Assembly (NCBI RefSeq): GCF_003597675.1
Contig: NZ_CP030827.1
Location: 4,255,397-4,319,396, forward strand
Direction: 5' to 3'
Length of the DNA stretch: 64,000 nt
DNA from: Neorhizobium sp. NCHU2750
GTDB taxonomy: Bacteria > Pseudomonadota > Alphaproteobacteria > Rhizobiales > Rhizobiaceae
A model generated the notes under the pieces. It worked only from the letters and a program-made list of their open reading frames with translations. It had not been told where the DNA came from and searched no databases. Position 1 is the stretch's first letter. Every line of letters starts with the position of its first letter. This document shows positions 24,094-33,198 of the stretch, in pieces. The position numbers were made by a program, and so were the translations under genes.

Positions 24094-24766
24094 AATGGGA
24101 CACCGGGGTGAGGCCGCGAATGCGTTCGGCCAGCATCGGACGGAAGGACGGTCGCGATTTCAGCCGCTGGTACCAGTCCTTGGCGATCGGGAATTCCGAC
24201 CAGTCGATCTCGCCGAGATAGTCGAGCACCGAGAGCGAGGCCGCTGCCGCAAGATCGGCATAGCTCAGCCGTTCGCCGGCAAGCCATTGGCGCGAACCTG
24301 CGAGCCAGGAAAGATATTTCATATGCTGGCGGATATTGGCGCGCGAGGTGCGCAGCGCCTTTGAATCCGGCGCCCCTCCGCCCTGGGCTGCCGTCATCTG
24401 CAGCTTGTAGACCCGCTCGCGCGTCAGCGGCCGAGTGACATCCTGCTCCATCTTCTGCAGGAACCATTCCGTCAGGCGACGGATCTCGGCCCGGTGCCAT
24501 GGATCTTCGGCCAGAAGCCGCCGCTCGCGCTTCAGGACGCCATGGGTCTCGTCGAGAAACTCCATCAGCACCGAGGGACCACAGAGCACACGCATGCTGT
24601 CATCGACATAGACCGGCAAAGTCGCCGCCGGGTTGAGGTTCAGAAACTCACGGCGCTTTTCCCATGGCTGTTCTTCGACCAGATCTGCCTGAAACCCATA
24701 TTCCGCCAAAATCAGGCGTACAAATCGCGAAGCAGATGACATGGGGTGATGATAGAGGGTGGGCAT
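24074..24766 (-). CDS. Glutathione S-transferase family protein
   Basis: The 230-residue protein has an N-terminal thioredoxin-like domain (LYHHPMSSASRFVRLILAEYG; then LPVYVDD and GPSVLMEFLDE) and an all-helical C-terminal domain ending with LSYADLAAAASLSVLDYLG, the N-capping motif of GSTs. The SSAS segment would supply the glutathione-activating serine. The substrate is unknown. The ATG at 24766 gives the usual length. It heads the GST-queG-epimerase operon. Confidence 0.88.
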   Translation of the reverse strand: MPTLYHHPMSSASRFVRLILAEYGFQADLVEEQPWEKRREFLNLNPAATLPVYVDDSMRVLCGPSVLMEFLDETHGVLKRERRLLAEDPWHRAEIRRLTEWFLQKMEQDVTRPLTRERVYKLQMTAAQGGGAPDSKALRTSRANIRQHMKYLSWLAGSRQWLAGERLSYADLAAAASLSVLDYLGEIDWSEFPIAKDWYQRLKSRPSFRPMLAERIRGLTPVSHYADLDF

Positions 24767-24825
24767 AGGGGCGTGGGCTTCGATAAAAAGGGTAAAAGGG
24801 TGGGGCTGGCCGCTTCCGCGCCCGC

Positions 24826-24839
24826 CTGACATATGTCAG
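24826..24839. promoter_or_regulatory. Perfect 14-bp palindrome between gst and uppP
   Basis: CTGACAT and its exact complement meet at 24832/24833, in the 169-base divergent region. It could be an operator for either gene. No regulator can be named. Confidence 0.35.
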
Positions 24840-24935
24840 CTATATGGATTTGGTAGGGCCAACACAAGCAAGCTGCCATAGACTCAACATTCTGCTGCAA
24901 ACTGCCGCGATTTTCTCAGCAAAGGATTAAGATTA

Positions 24936-25742
24936 GTGGATCAACCGATCATCAGCGCACTCTTGCTCGGCCTCATTGAGGGGATCACCGAATTCTTGCC
25001 GATCTCCAGTACCGGCCATCTCATCATTGCGGAGCAATGGCTGGGTCAGCGTTCGGACCTGTTCAACATCGTCATTCAGGCTGGTGCGATCATCGCGGTG
25101 ACCATCATCTACTGGCGCCGGTTGCTCAACCTGCTGCTCGGCTGGCGTCAGCCGGAGAACCGCGACTATGCCGCAAAGCTGATCGTCGCCTTCCTGATCA
25201 CCGCCATCCTTGGCCTGATCGTCAAGAAGCTCGGCTTCGAACTGCCGACCACCGCAACCCCGGTTGCCTGGGCACTGATCATCGGCGGTATCTGGATGAT
25301 CTTTGCCGAATGGGCTGCAGCCAAGCGGCCGCCATCGACGAAAATCACCTGGCTTGTTGCCGTTCTTGTCGGTATCGCCCAGATCGTCGCCGGCATTTTC
25401 CCCGGCACTTCCCGTTCGTCCACGACGATCTTCGTCGCCCTGCTCGCCGGCACCGGCAGCCGCGTGGCGGCAACCGAATTCGCCTTCCTCGTCGGCATCC
25501 CGACCATGTATGCGGCGAGCGGCTATGAGTTGCTGAAGGCCTTCAAGGATGGCAGCGCGGCAAACGAGGACTGGACCTCGCTCGGCATTGCCTTCGTCGT
25601 GTCGACGGTCGTCGCCTTCATCGCCGTCAAGTGGCTTCTGTCCTTCATCCAGACCAACCGTTTCACCGTGTTCGCGGTCTATCGCATCATCGTTGGCGTG
25701 ATCCTTCTGGGCATGGCACTGGCCGGCTTCATCGCCGAGTAA
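24936..25742 (+). CDS. uppP: Undecaprenyl-diphosphatase (BacA family)
   Basis: The 268-residue inner-membrane enzyme recycles the undecaprenyl carrier by removing a phosphate. The family motifs are clear: LIEGITEFLPISSTGHL at residues 13-29 with the E-E pair region, and FPGTSRSSTTI near residue 155 with the catalytic serine/arginine loop. Multiple membrane segments span the rest. It starts with GTG at 24936; an AAGGA sequence 11 bases upstream supports this start. Loss or change of this protein alters bacitracin tolerance in other bacteria. Confidence 0.95.
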   Translation: MDQPIISALLLGLIEGITEFLPISSTGHLIIAEQWLGQRSDLFNIVIQAGAIIAVTIIYWRRLLNLLLGWRQPENRDYAAKLIVAFLITAILGLIVKKLGFELPTTATPVAWALIIGGIWMIFAEWAAAKRPPSTKITWLVAVLVGIAQIVAGIFPGTSRSSTTIFVALLAGTGSRVAATEFAFLVGIPTMYAASGYELLKAFKDGSAANEDWTSLGIAFVVSTVVAFIAVKWLLSFIQTNRFTVFAVYRIIVGVILLGMALAGFIAE

Positions 25743-25783
25743 GCCGGCGAACTTTCCGTAGCACCCATCATCAAGAACGGAAA

Positions 25784-25814
25784 AAAGGCGGGGCGCCACC
25801 GGCGCTCCGCCTTT
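25784..25814 (+). terminator. Terminator after uppP
   Basis: A 14-bp stem with one G-T pair and a 3-base loop lies 42 bases after the uppP stop. Its right arm ends in TTT followed by CTC. Confidence 0.85.
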
Positions 25815-25910
25815 CTCATGATGTTCGTTAACTGACGACCCGGTCGACCGCTGGCCGGTATTGCAACGGGAAAACCCGTGCCGGTTTCTGGTCTGGCCGG
25901 AGCGGTGCCT

Positions 25911-26060
25911 TTATCGAATGGACGCCGTGCTGCAGGGATCGACGCCGTAGGCCGGCGCGCAATCAACCTTGCCGCCTGCAGCGGTCTGGGGAGCCATGAA
26001 TGAGCCTGCAAGAATGACGAGTGCCGCGCACGCAAAAAATAGGGCGATAGGCTTGCCCAT
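25911..26060 (-). CDS. Small exported protein with two cysteines (49 aa)
   Basis: The frame begins with ATG at 26060 after an AAGG-type ribosome site and encodes a signal-peptide-like N-terminus (KPIALFFACAALVILAGSF, cleaved near QTAA). A mature part of about 22 residues follows, with DCAPAYGVDPC, i.e. two cysteines nine positions apart that could form a disulfide in the periplasm. I do not know the family. The frame is distinct from longer spurious frames across the same bases, and its composition pattern (basic, hydrophobic, small residues) is that of a real exported peptide. Confidence 0.65.
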   Translation of the reverse strand: MGKPIALFFACAALVILAGSFMAPQTAAGGKVDCAPAYGVDPCSTASIR

Positions 26061-26303
26061 GAAGACGCCTTTCAGAAGAGGTGAATGTTGGTCAGAACCA
26101 ATTTTCTGCGATCGATTTATTGGTCGCTCACAACGAATTCAATATAGGATTTTGCTAAACCTGCGGTTAACGCACAGTCGTCAATCGGTGAGGACTTTAT
26201 GCCACATAGACAGGTATCGAACTGCACAATCTCAAGCCGTTAGCAACCGCTGCCCAACGGCGAGGCAGCGCAAAACGATGTCCGGATCGGGGTTGGAAAT
26301 CTC

Positions 26304-27284
26304 TCAGGCGGCCTTGCCGCTACCGGTAAATTGGCCGTGCGGACGGAAATGCACGAGATAGGAAGCCAGGATCGAACCGGGGACGACCGGTCTGATACCG
26401 AGGCCACAAAGCGTGCGGCCTTCCTTTGCGGCAGCGTCCGATACGACATTGTCCTTTTTCAGCAATTCCACCTGATCGGCGGTCAGCGGCGGCGCGACGA
26501 ACGGGATGAGCGACGCAATGCTGCCGATCAACGAGGCGATCCCGAAGGGAATCGAGATCAGCGGGCGCTCGCGATTGGTCACCCGCAGCACGGTCTCGAG
26601 ACATTCACGGAAGGTCATGACCTCGGCTCCGCCGAGTTCGTAGATCGTCCCGCTCTTCACGGCGCCATCGACCGACCGGCCAACGACCTCGGCCACATCC
26701 TCCACATAGACCGGCTGCAGCTTCGTCTTGCCGCCGCCGATCAGCGGCAGGAATGGCAGACGCCGCGCCATGGCGCCGAACTTGTTGAAGAAATTGTCTT
26801 CCGGTCCGAAAATGATCGACGGGCGAAGAATGACGGCGTCCGGCATCAGCGAAAGGATGCTCTCCTCCGCACGACCCTTGCTGCGTGCATAGGACGAGCC
26901 GGAATTGACGTCGGCGCCGATCGCCGAAATATGTGTAAGCTTCGCGCCGGCCTTTTTGGCAGCCTCTGCCACCGTGCGCGCGCCCGTTTCCTGGATGGCA
27001 TCGAACGTGTTGCGTCCGCTTTCGAAAAGAATGCCGACGCAGTTGATCACATGGACCGAACCCTCGACCGCCCGCTCGACCGACTGAGGATAGCGAAGAT
27101 TGGCCTGGACCAGCGAGATCTGCCCGACATAACCGGCGGGCAGAAGGAAACCGGCGAGATCGGGTCGGCGTACCGCCACCCGCACGCGATAGCCGCGCTT
27201 GACGAGCTTGCTGACCACATGACGTCCGACGAAGCCGGAGCCCCCGAATACGGTGACGAGCGGCGGTAGGTTTTTCACGGTCAT
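26304..27284 (-). CDS. NDUFA9-like NAD(P)-binding protein of the atypical SDR family
   Basis: The 326-residue protein has an N-terminal Rossmann motif (VFGGSGFVGRHVV) and INCVGILFE, LTHISAIGAD, YARSKGRAEE and LRPSIIFGPEDNFFN segments. These match the complex I NDUFA9 subunit family and its bacterial homologues. In alphaproteobacteria the protein is thought to help stabilise or assemble respiratory complex I or to bind quinone/NADPH; this is family knowledge, not visible here. The usual catalytic Y-x-x-x-K is present as Y-A-R-S-K. Confidence 0.9.
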   Translation of the reverse strand: MTVKNLPPLVTVFGGSGFVGRHVVSKLVKRGYRVRVAVRRPDLAGFLLPAGYVGQISLVQANLRYPQSVERAVEGSVHVINCVGILFESGRNTFDAIQETGARTVAEAAKKAGAKLTHISAIGADVNSGSSYARSKGRAEESILSLMPDAVILRPSIIFGPEDNFFNKFGAMARRLPFLPLIGGGKTKLQPVYVEDVAEVVGRSVDGAVKSGTIYELGGAEVMTFRECLETVLRVTNRERPLISIPFGIASLIGSIASLIPFVAPPLTADQVELLKKDNVVSDAAAKEGRTLCGLGIRPVVPGSILASYLVHFRPHGQFTGSGKAA

Positions 27285-27406
27285 GGTCTGCCCCGAAAGC
27301 TGTCTCTTGTTCTTCGGTCTTAACTGAATCCCGCAACTGGTGAAAGGGCTTTCGACGCCGCAAGCCTGCGCGCAAACGATGTTTTGACGTCGTGTTTACG
27401 GCTCTC

Positions 27407-27694
27407 TTAAATGCCCTCCACCAGCACCATCTCGCCCTCTGCGGCTTCCTGGCGGATCTTGCTCGCCACCTGATATTCCGGCGAGTTGTAGCATTCCAGC
27501 GCGGCCTTCATCGACGGGAACTCGATCACGACATTGCGGTGACGCGCAGTGCCCTCGAGTTCGGTAATCGTGCCGCCGCGAGCCAGGAAATGCGCGTCAT
27601 ACTTGTCGAAGGCAAGTTTCGACGCCGCGATGTAGTCCTTGTAGCGCTCGGGGTCGTGAATATCCATCCGTGCAATCCAATAGGCCTTAGTCAT
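27407..27694 (-). CDS. DUF1330 family protein
   Basis: The 95-residue protein is a ferredoxin-like dimeric alpha/beta-barrel type: AYWIARMDIHDPERYKDY, then FLARGG, NVVIEFPSMKAALECYNSPEY. This is the DUF1330 pattern. Function is unknown. An unusually strong ribosome site, AGGAGGAGG, precedes the ATG at 27694, suggesting high expression; a TTG one codon earlier is less likely. Confidence 0.9.
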   Translation of the reverse strand: MTKAYWIARMDIHDPERYKDYIAASKLAFDKYDAHFLARGGTITELEGTARHRNVVIEFPSMKAALECYNSPEYQVASKIRQEAAEGEMVLVEGI

Positions 27695-27754
27695 CAAATT
27701 TCCTCCTCCTTGTGACTATAGTGAGACGTTGGTCGAATCAGGGTGCAAGTCAAT

Positions 27755-28810
27755 ATGAAGCGTAACGTACTCCTTGTCGCACTCGCCTTGGTTGATGTCG
27801 GATTTGCTCAGGCAGTCGTCCGTCCGCCGCTGGCTCATGCCGCCGCCTGCTCTCAAGGCGTCATGGATGCGCTGCGTGCGCCCGGCGGCAAGGACGCAAG
27901 GCCGGTCGAAATCCGCTGCGATGTTTCGCTGACGGCAAGCGATAAAATTACCCGCCGGATCGTCTTTTCCGGCAGCCGCGCTTCCGGCGTCGTGTTCGAT
28001 TGTAACGGTGCCACGATCGACGGCAGCCTGTCGAAGGAGCGCACGGTGCTGATCCGCTCGGTGCAGAAGGATGGGAAATGGGACGTCCCGACCGGCATCA
28101 CGATCCGCAACTGCACGATCAATGGCGATCTTCGCATCCGTGGATTGGGCAATAACGGCCAGGCGGAACTGGTGAAAAAGTCGTCGCTCGAGCCCGGCCA
28201 CACGGCGCGCGCGCAGGCGGCAGCGCCGAGCGGCATCCTGCTCGAGAACCTGACCTTTTCCGGAAGCGGCGGCATTCCCTTCTATATCGCACCGGGCGTC
28301 ACCGGCGTGACGTTGCGCAATTCGCATTTCACCGGCAAGTCGACGTCGACCGTCGTTTATCTCGATGCGGAATCGGCGCGCAACACCATCGTCGGCAACA
28401 CGTTCTCGGCGCATACCAGGGGGCGGGAAGTGCTGGCTGTCGATGGCTCGGCGGACAATCGGATCGAGAACAACACGTTCGTCAACCCGCTGACCGGCGG
28501 CATCTTTCTATACCGGAACTGCGGTGAGGGCGGCACGGTCCGTCACCAGTCGCCGCACGGCAATATAATCAGCGGCAATACATTCCAGTACGACCTGCCC
28601 CTGGCGCGGCCTGCCGTATGGATTGGTAGCCGCCAGGGGGTAAGCCTCTTCAACAGCTATTGCCTCGTCCAGCCGAAAATGCTGCTCGGCGGTCTCGATC
28701 ACAATGATGGCGCCAACAACAATACCGTCGTCGATAATCACCTGCCGGGCGGCAAGCCGAGCCTGATCGTCGATCAAGGCGCTCGTAACAGGATCGCGAA
28801 CAATCGATGA
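27755..28810 (+). CDS. Exported right-handed beta-helix (NosD/pectate-lyase-fold) protein
   Basis: The 351-residue protein starts with a signal peptide (KRNVLLVALALVDVGFAQ, cleaved near AHAAA). It is then made of parallel beta-helix rungs such as GVVFDCNGATIDG, ITIRNCTING, GVTLRNSHFTG, NTIVGNTFSAH and NRIENNTFVNP. The NxxxxNxF pattern is typical of the NosD/CASH repeat. No catalytic residues can be assigned, so carbohydrate binding or lyase activity are only possibilities. The ATG at 27755 begins the signal peptide; a GTG at 27743 would add four residues. Confidence 0.85.
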   Translation: MKRNVLLVALALVDVGFAQAVVRPPLAHAAACSQGVMDALRAPGGKDARPVEIRCDVSLTASDKITRRIVFSGSRASGVVFDCNGATIDGSLSKERTVLIRSVQKDGKWDVPTGITIRNCTINGDLRIRGLGNNGQAELVKKSSLEPGHTARAQAAAPSGILLENLTFSGSGGIPFYIAPGVTGVTLRNSHFTGKSTSTVVYLDAESARNTIVGNTFSAHTRGREVLAVDGSADNRIENNTFVNPLTGGIFLYRNCGEGGTVRHQSPHGNIISGNTFQYDLPLARPAVWIGSRQGVSLFNSYCLVQPKMLLGGLDHNDGANNNTVVDNHLPGGKPSLIVDQGARNRIANNR

Positions 28811-28816
28811 GCAGTC

Positions 28817-29527
28817 TCAGGCGTCGTTGGCGGGCCAGAGCGCCTGACGCATTTCGGCAAGGATTGCCTCGGCCGCGGCCTTCGGATCGGCGGCCTTGAC
28901 GATCGGCCGGGCAACGACGAGATGGGTGGAACCGTTGGTGAGCGCATCGCCCGGCGTGACGACGCGCTTCTGGTCGCCCGCATCGGCGCCTTTCGGGCGG
29001 ATGCCCGGTGTGACGATCGCCACCTCGGTGCCGACGATCTCGCGCACCGCAGCGGATTCTTCCGCCGAGCAGACGATACCGCCCATTCCTGCCTCACGGG
29101 CCTGTGCCGCGCGTGTGCGCACCAGTTGCTCGGGCGTCTGGGCATAGCCCGCCTCGGTCACGTCGGCGGCATCCATCGATGTCAGGACAGTCACGCCGAG
29201 AAGGCAGAGATCGGAACCCTTGGCGGCCTCGACTGCGGCGCGCATCGCCTTCGGATAGGCATGCAGCGTCAGCATCGTCATGCCCATCTTGGCGATGTTC
29301 TCGACACCCTTCGCCACCGTGTTGTCGATGTCGAGCAGTTTCATATCGAGGAAGATCTTCTTGCCGTCCTTTGCGAGGTCGCGGGCGAATTCCAGTCCGC
29401 CGGCAAAGGCGAGCTGATAGCCGATCTTGTAGAAGGAGACGGTGTCACCGAGCATCGAAACCATCGCCTCGGCTTCGGAAACTGTCGGGATGTCGAGGCC
29501 CACGATAAGCCGGTCACGCGCTTGCAT
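28817..29527 (-). CDS. pyrF: Orotidine 5'-phosphate decarboxylase
   Basis: The 236-residue TIM-barrel enzyme makes UMP from OMP. The catalytic D-K-D cluster is D61, K63 and D66 in [10 protein letters not shown], and the phosphate loop is VTPGIRPKG. The start at 29527 gives the standard length. It follows the histidine-phosphatase gene by 5 bases. An in-frame upstream extension overlaps that gene and is unlikely. Confidence 0.95.
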   Translation of the reverse strand: MQARDRLIVGLDIPTVSEAEAMVSMLGDTVSFYKIGYQLAFAGGLEFARDLAKDGKKIFLDMKLLDIDNTVAKGVENIAKMGMTMLTLHAYPKAMRAAVEAAKGSDLCLLGVTVLTSMDAADVTEAGYAQTPEQLVRTRAAQAREAGMGGIVCSAEESAAVREIVGTEVAIVTPGIRPKGADAGDQKRVVTPGDALTNGSTHLVVARPIVKAADPKAAAEAILAEMRQALWPANDA

Positions 29528-29532
29528 GCTGT

Positions 29533-30120
29533 TCAATCTCCCTGCCATGTTTCGATCGGCGTCCAGTCGCACGAGATGGCGCGATCCGCAAGGGTAAAGC
29601 GGAAGAGATTTCCCCCTCCGCCGGGCTGATCCTGCGAGCGCGAGATCGGAATCCGCATGAGATGGCATTTCAGAAGCGTGCCGACGCCGCCATGGCCAAC
29701 GAATGCAATCGGCGCGGCCGGATCATGATCGGCGAGCACGGCCTCGACGATGGAAACGATCCGCGCTTGCGCATCGGTGGCGCGCTCCCAGCCCCGGAAG
29801 CTCTCGTTAGGGTGGGCGAAGAACCAGTCCGCCGCGGCCTCGAATTCCGGCGAGGCCAGAAAGCCGGTGGCGGATCGGTCGTTCTCATGCATGCCGTCGA
29901 TGATCTCGACTGCCACTCCCGCGGCCTTGGCGAGAATCTCGCCGGTTTCGATCGCCTTCGTCTCGTCGCTGGTAATGATGCGGGCCAGAGAGTGCGCCCA
30001 TGGAAGCGCGGCCGCCCTTTCCGCTCGCTCGCGGCCTAGCTCGGAGAGACCCCAGCGTGGCACCGGCACGTCGGGGTCGATCAGCACTTGCGGATGGGTG
30101 ATATAGAGGCCGAAACTCAT
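29533..30120 (-). CDS. Histidine-phosphatase-fold protein with degenerate RHG motif
   Basis: The 195-residue protein has the histidine phosphatase fold: an N-terminal strand with THP in place of the usual [18 protein letters not shown], a middle glutamate in [12 protein letters not shown], and FVGHGGVGT with the second histidine. Both histidines are kept, but the arginine and glycine of RHG are lost. The enzyme may be altered or inactive. The start at 30120 opens directly into the first strand. It is probably co-transcribed with pyrF. Confidence 0.82.
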   Translation of the reverse strand: MSFGLYITHPQVLIDPDVPVPRWGLSELGRERAERAAALPWAHSLARIITSDETKAIETGEILAKAAGVAVEIIDGMHENDRSATGFLASPEFEAAADWFFAHPNESFRGWERATDAQARIVSIVEAVLADHDPAAPIAFVGHGGVGTLLKCHLMRIPISRSQDQPGGGGNLFRFTLADRAISCDWTPIETWQGD

Positions 30121-30188
30121 GCCGGATCGCACTCCGCTGCGGGTCGGGATCGATCCCGCTTATATCGGCCGCTTGACGGGCATATGAC

Positions 30189-30782
30189 CTAAGCGCGCGT
30201 ATAGGTCCAAAGCTGTGCCGGCGGGATATTCCGCACGACGAAATCGTAATGCTTGATCTTGTAGCGGTCGGGATTGGCGATGATCGGCGAGACCGGACCA
30301 TAGGTGATCTGCATCACCGGGCGCCCGGCAGGCAGGCGATTGAGCAAGTCTTCCAGCAGCGCGATACGGCGCTCCATCGGAAAGCTGAGGAGCGGGATTG
30401 CCGAGACGACGCTGTCGAACGTCTTGTCCCTGAAGGCGCCGAGCGTCTTGTCGAGGTCGAAGGCATCGCCGTTGATGAAATTGACGCCGGAAAACGTCTT
30501 GACCAGATGCTGGTAGAAATCGGTCGAATACTCGATCGACACCAGGTCCTTTGGAGCGACACCCTTCTGCAGGATGGCCTTGGTGATGACGCCGGTACCG
30601 GGGCCGAGCTCAAGAACGGGCAGGCCGGACTTCGTATCGACGACACTCGCCATCCGTTTCGCCGTGACCGACGAAGTCGGCATGATCGCACCGACCTGTT
30701 TCGGGCCGTCGATCCATCCCTTGAAGAAGCGGATCTCTTCGTCAAATTTCCGGCCGAGCCGTTCCTTCAGGCGCAATTCCAT
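30189..30782 (-). CDS. pmtA: Phosphatidylethanolamine N-methyltransferase (PmtA type)
   Basis: The 197-residue soluble methyltransferase matches the rhizobial PmtA enzyme that converts phosphatidylethanolamine to phosphatidylcholine. The N-terminal amphipathic part ERLGRKFDEEIRFFKGW and KQVGAIMPTS lead to the SAM site VLELGPGTGVITKAI; VVSAIPLLSFP and QITYGPVSP follow. Start at MELRLKERLG with a GGGAGAGG ribosome site fits known PmtA length. Phosphatidylcholine is typical of rhizobia and agrobacteria, which supports the taxon call. It lies downstream of dnaN after a terminator. Confidence 0.93.
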   Translation of the reverse strand: MELRLKERLGRKFDEEIRFFKGWIDGPKQVGAIMPTSSVTAKRMASVVDTKSGLPVLELGPGTGVITKAILQKGVAPKDLVSIEYSTDFYQHLVKTFSGVNFINGDAFDLDKTLGAFRDKTFDSVVSAIPLLSFPMERRIALLEDLLNRLPAGRPVMQITYGPVSPIIANPDRYKIKHYDFVVRNIPPAQLWTYTRA

Positions 30783-30866
30783 CAACTCATCCTCTCCCGC
30801 TTTTCTGGCTACCTGGGGCCTCACGACGCAAAAGCAAGGAAAAATGTCGCAAGCAGCAAATGGCAC

Positions 30867-30897
30867 AAAAAAGGCGGCTCGGAATTCCCGGCCGCCT
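30867..30897 (-). terminator. dnaN terminator
   Basis: On the minus strand a GC-rich 7-bp stem (30897-30891 with 30878-30872) with an additional inner CGG/CCG pairing is followed by a T run (complement of A at 30872-30867), starting 9 bases after the dnaN stop. Confidence 0.8.
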
Positions 30898-30905
30898 CTT
30901 GGGTT

Positions 30906-32024
30906 TTATACGCGCATTGGCATCAAGACATAGAGCGCGTCATCGCCCGCCGTATCCCGCACCAGGGTTGGCGAGCCGGCATCTGCCAGCATGAAGATCG
31001 CATCGTCGCCGGAAAGCTGCGCCGTGATGTCGAGCAGATATTTGGCGTTGAAGCCGATTTCCATCGGGTCGTTTTCATAGCCGACTGCCACCTCTTCCGT
31101 GGCGCTGCCCGAATCCGGGTTGTTGACGGTCAGCATCAGCTGGCCTTCCGTCAGTGACAGCTTCACGGCGCGGCCGCGCTCCGACGAAATGGTCGAGACA
31201 CGATCGACGGCCTTGGTGAAGGTCTGGCAATCGACCCGCATTTCCTTGTCGTTGCCGGTCGGGATGACGCGCTGGTAATCCGGGAAGGTGCCGTCGATCA
31301 GCTTCGACGTCATGATGATGTCGCCGATCGTCAGGCGGATCTTGGCATCCGACACTTCGACCGTCACCGCAGCTTCCGGATCATCGACCAGCTTCTGCAA
31401 TTCGCCGACCGTCTTGCGCGGAATGATGATGCCCGGCATGCCTTCTGAACCCGATGGTGCCTCGACATCGGCGCGCGCCAGACGGTGCCCGTCGGTCGCG
31501 ACGGCGCGCAGCTTCAGGTCGCCGCCCGCCTCGATCGTGTGGAAGAAGATGCCGTTGAGGTAATAGCGGGTTTCCTCCGTGGAGATCGCGAACTGCGTCC
31601 GGTCGATCAGCATCTTGAGGTCGGTCGCCTTCAGCTTGAACGTATGGCTGAACGAACCTGCGGTCAGATCGGGGAAATCGGTCTCCGGCAGGCATTGCAG
31701 CGAGAATTTCGAGCGGCCGGACTGTACCGTCATCGAGCCGCCATCCGGATTGGTGGCGAGCAGCACTTCCGAGCCGTCCGGCAGCTTGCGGACGATTTCA
31801 TAAAGAAGATGAGCGGGAACGGTAGTGGCGCCCGCGGTCTCGACCATGGCCGGAACGGCCTCGGTGATCTCCAGATCGAGGTCGGTCGCCTTCAGTTCGA
31901 GATTGGCGCCGGATGCACGCATCAGCACGTTGGAGAGGATCGGGATGGTGTTGCGGCGCTCGACCACGCGATGCACGTGGTTCAGCGATTTCAGAAGATT
32001 GGACCGCTCGAGAGTAATACGCAT
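30906..32024 (-). CDS. dnaN: DNA polymerase III subunit beta (sliding clamp)
   Basis: The 372-residue protein is the ring-shaped clamp that tethers polymerase to DNA. It starts MRITLERSNLLKSLNHVHRVV, and the three topologically similar domains can be followed through LKATDLDLEI, ATDGHRLAR and the C-terminal YVLMPMRV, which forms part of the peptide-binding pocket. The ATG at 32024 is the family start; a longer in-frame extension upstream is noise. As in many alphaproteobacteria, it is not next to dnaA. It has its own terminator. Confidence 0.97.
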   Translation of the reverse strand: MRITLERSNLLKSLNHVHRVVERRNTIPILSNVLMRASGANLELKATDLDLEITEAVPAMVETAGATTVPAHLLYEIVRKLPDGSEVLLATNPDGGSMTVQSGRSKFSLQCLPETDFPDLTAGSFSHTFKLKATDLKMLIDRTQFAISTEETRYYLNGIFFHTIEAGGDLKLRAVATDGHRLARADVEAPSGSEGMPGIIIPRKTVGELQKLVDDPEAAVTVEVSDAKIRLTIGDIIMTSKLIDGTFPDYQRVIPTGNDKEMRVDCQTFTKAVDRVSTISSERGRAVKLSLTEGQLMLTVNNPDSGSATEEVAVGYENDPMEIGFNAKYLLDITAQLSGDDAIFMLADAGSPTLVRDTAGDDALYVLMPMRV

Positions 32025-32279
32025 GGACTCAACCGCTTTCGACCTTGGCGATCTGTGGGATAGCTCGCCTGATATTCTTCGGCCTGTCATAAGCCGGACG
32101 ATGTGGACGGGCAAAATGGCAGAGATCGGCCTTTGAATGCAAGAGCAGAACCGGAGGCGCTTGCGTCATTTCGGCACTCGACTGCCGCTGCACACAGAAA
32201 ACTTGGATATCCGCCGCTTGCGGGCCGCCATCGTGTTGATCATAAAGAGCCATGATCATCGTTAAGAATTGCAGAGCCA

Positions 32280-33176
32280 GTGGCCGGACCCTCTGAAGTG
32301 CCCCGCGGCTATCGCGTCGCCAATACATTCGTCCCTTCGCGCCCGCTGGAGCCGGCGCTCTATCTGGTCGCGACCCCGATCGGCAACCTCGGCGATATTA
32401 CGCTGAGAGCCCTGGAAACCTTGGGTGGGGCGGACGTGCTGGCCTGCGAGGATACCCGCGTCACTCGCGTGCTGCTCGACCGCTACGGCATAGCCAACAA
32501 GCCCTATGCCTATCACGAGCATAATGCCGACGAGATGGGGCCGAGGCTTCTGGCGGCACTCGAAGACGGAAAATCGGTGGCGCTGGTTTCCGATGCCGGA
32601 ACGCCGCTCGTCTCCGATCCCGGCTACAGGCTTGGCCAGATGGCGATTGAGGCCGGCCACAAGGTCGTCCCCATTCCCGGCGCATCGGCGCCGCTCGCGG
32701 CACTGGTTGCTTCCGGCCTGCCCAACGATGCCTTCCTTTTCGCCGGCTTCCTGCCGGTCAAGGACAAGGCGCGACGGGACCGGCTGGCGGAACTCTCCAA
32801 GGTGCCGGCAACCCTGATCTTCTTTGAATCCCCCCACCGCATTGCCGCAACGCTCGCTTCCGCTGCGGACGTTCTGGGGCACGGTCGCAGCGCCTGCGTC
32901 GGCCGCGAACTTACCAAGGCCTTCGAGGAGATCAGCCGCGCAAATCTTGGCGAACTGGCCGATGCCTTCGAGAGCCGTACGGTGAAAGGCGAGATCGTCT
33001 TCCTCGTCGGTCCGCCGGCTGAGGAAGAGATATCGACCGCGGTCGATGTCGACGCGCTGCTGATGGAACTGGGTGCCTCGATGCCGGCATCCAAGGCTGC
33101 CGCCGAAGCTGCTCGCCTGACCGGGCTGCAGAAGCGTGATCTCTACCAGCGTCTTGTCGAGATGAAGGCCCAATGA
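32280..33176 (+). CDS. rsmI: 16S rRNA (cytidine1402-2'-O)-methyltransferase
   Basis: The 298-residue enzyme belongs to the SAM-dependent tetrapyrrole-methylase fold. Family motifs are LYLVATPIGNLGDITLRA, ACEDTRVTRVLLDRYGI, SDAGTPLVSDPG and IFFESPHRIA. It 2'-O-methylates C1402 in the decoding centre. The start is GTG at 32280, with about 28 residues before the fold begins, slightly longer than the enterobacterial enzyme. yraN follows 22 bases later, a conserved pair. Confidence 0.95.
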   Translation: MAGPSEVPRGYRVANTFVPSRPLEPALYLVATPIGNLGDITLRALETLGGADVLACEDTRVTRVLLDRYGIANKPYAYHEHNADEMGPRLLAALEDGKSVALVSDAGTPLVSDPGYRLGQMAIEAGHKVVPIPGASAPLAALVASGLPNDAFLFAGFLPVKDKARRDRLAELSKVPATLIFFESPHRIAATLASAADVLGHGRSACVGRELTKAFEEISRANLGELADAFESRTVKGEIVFLVGPPAEEEISTAVDVDALLMELGASMPASKAAAEAARLTGLQKRDLYQRLVEMKAQ

Positions 33177-33198
33177 TGAAGGGAAGGAACGGTGGCTG

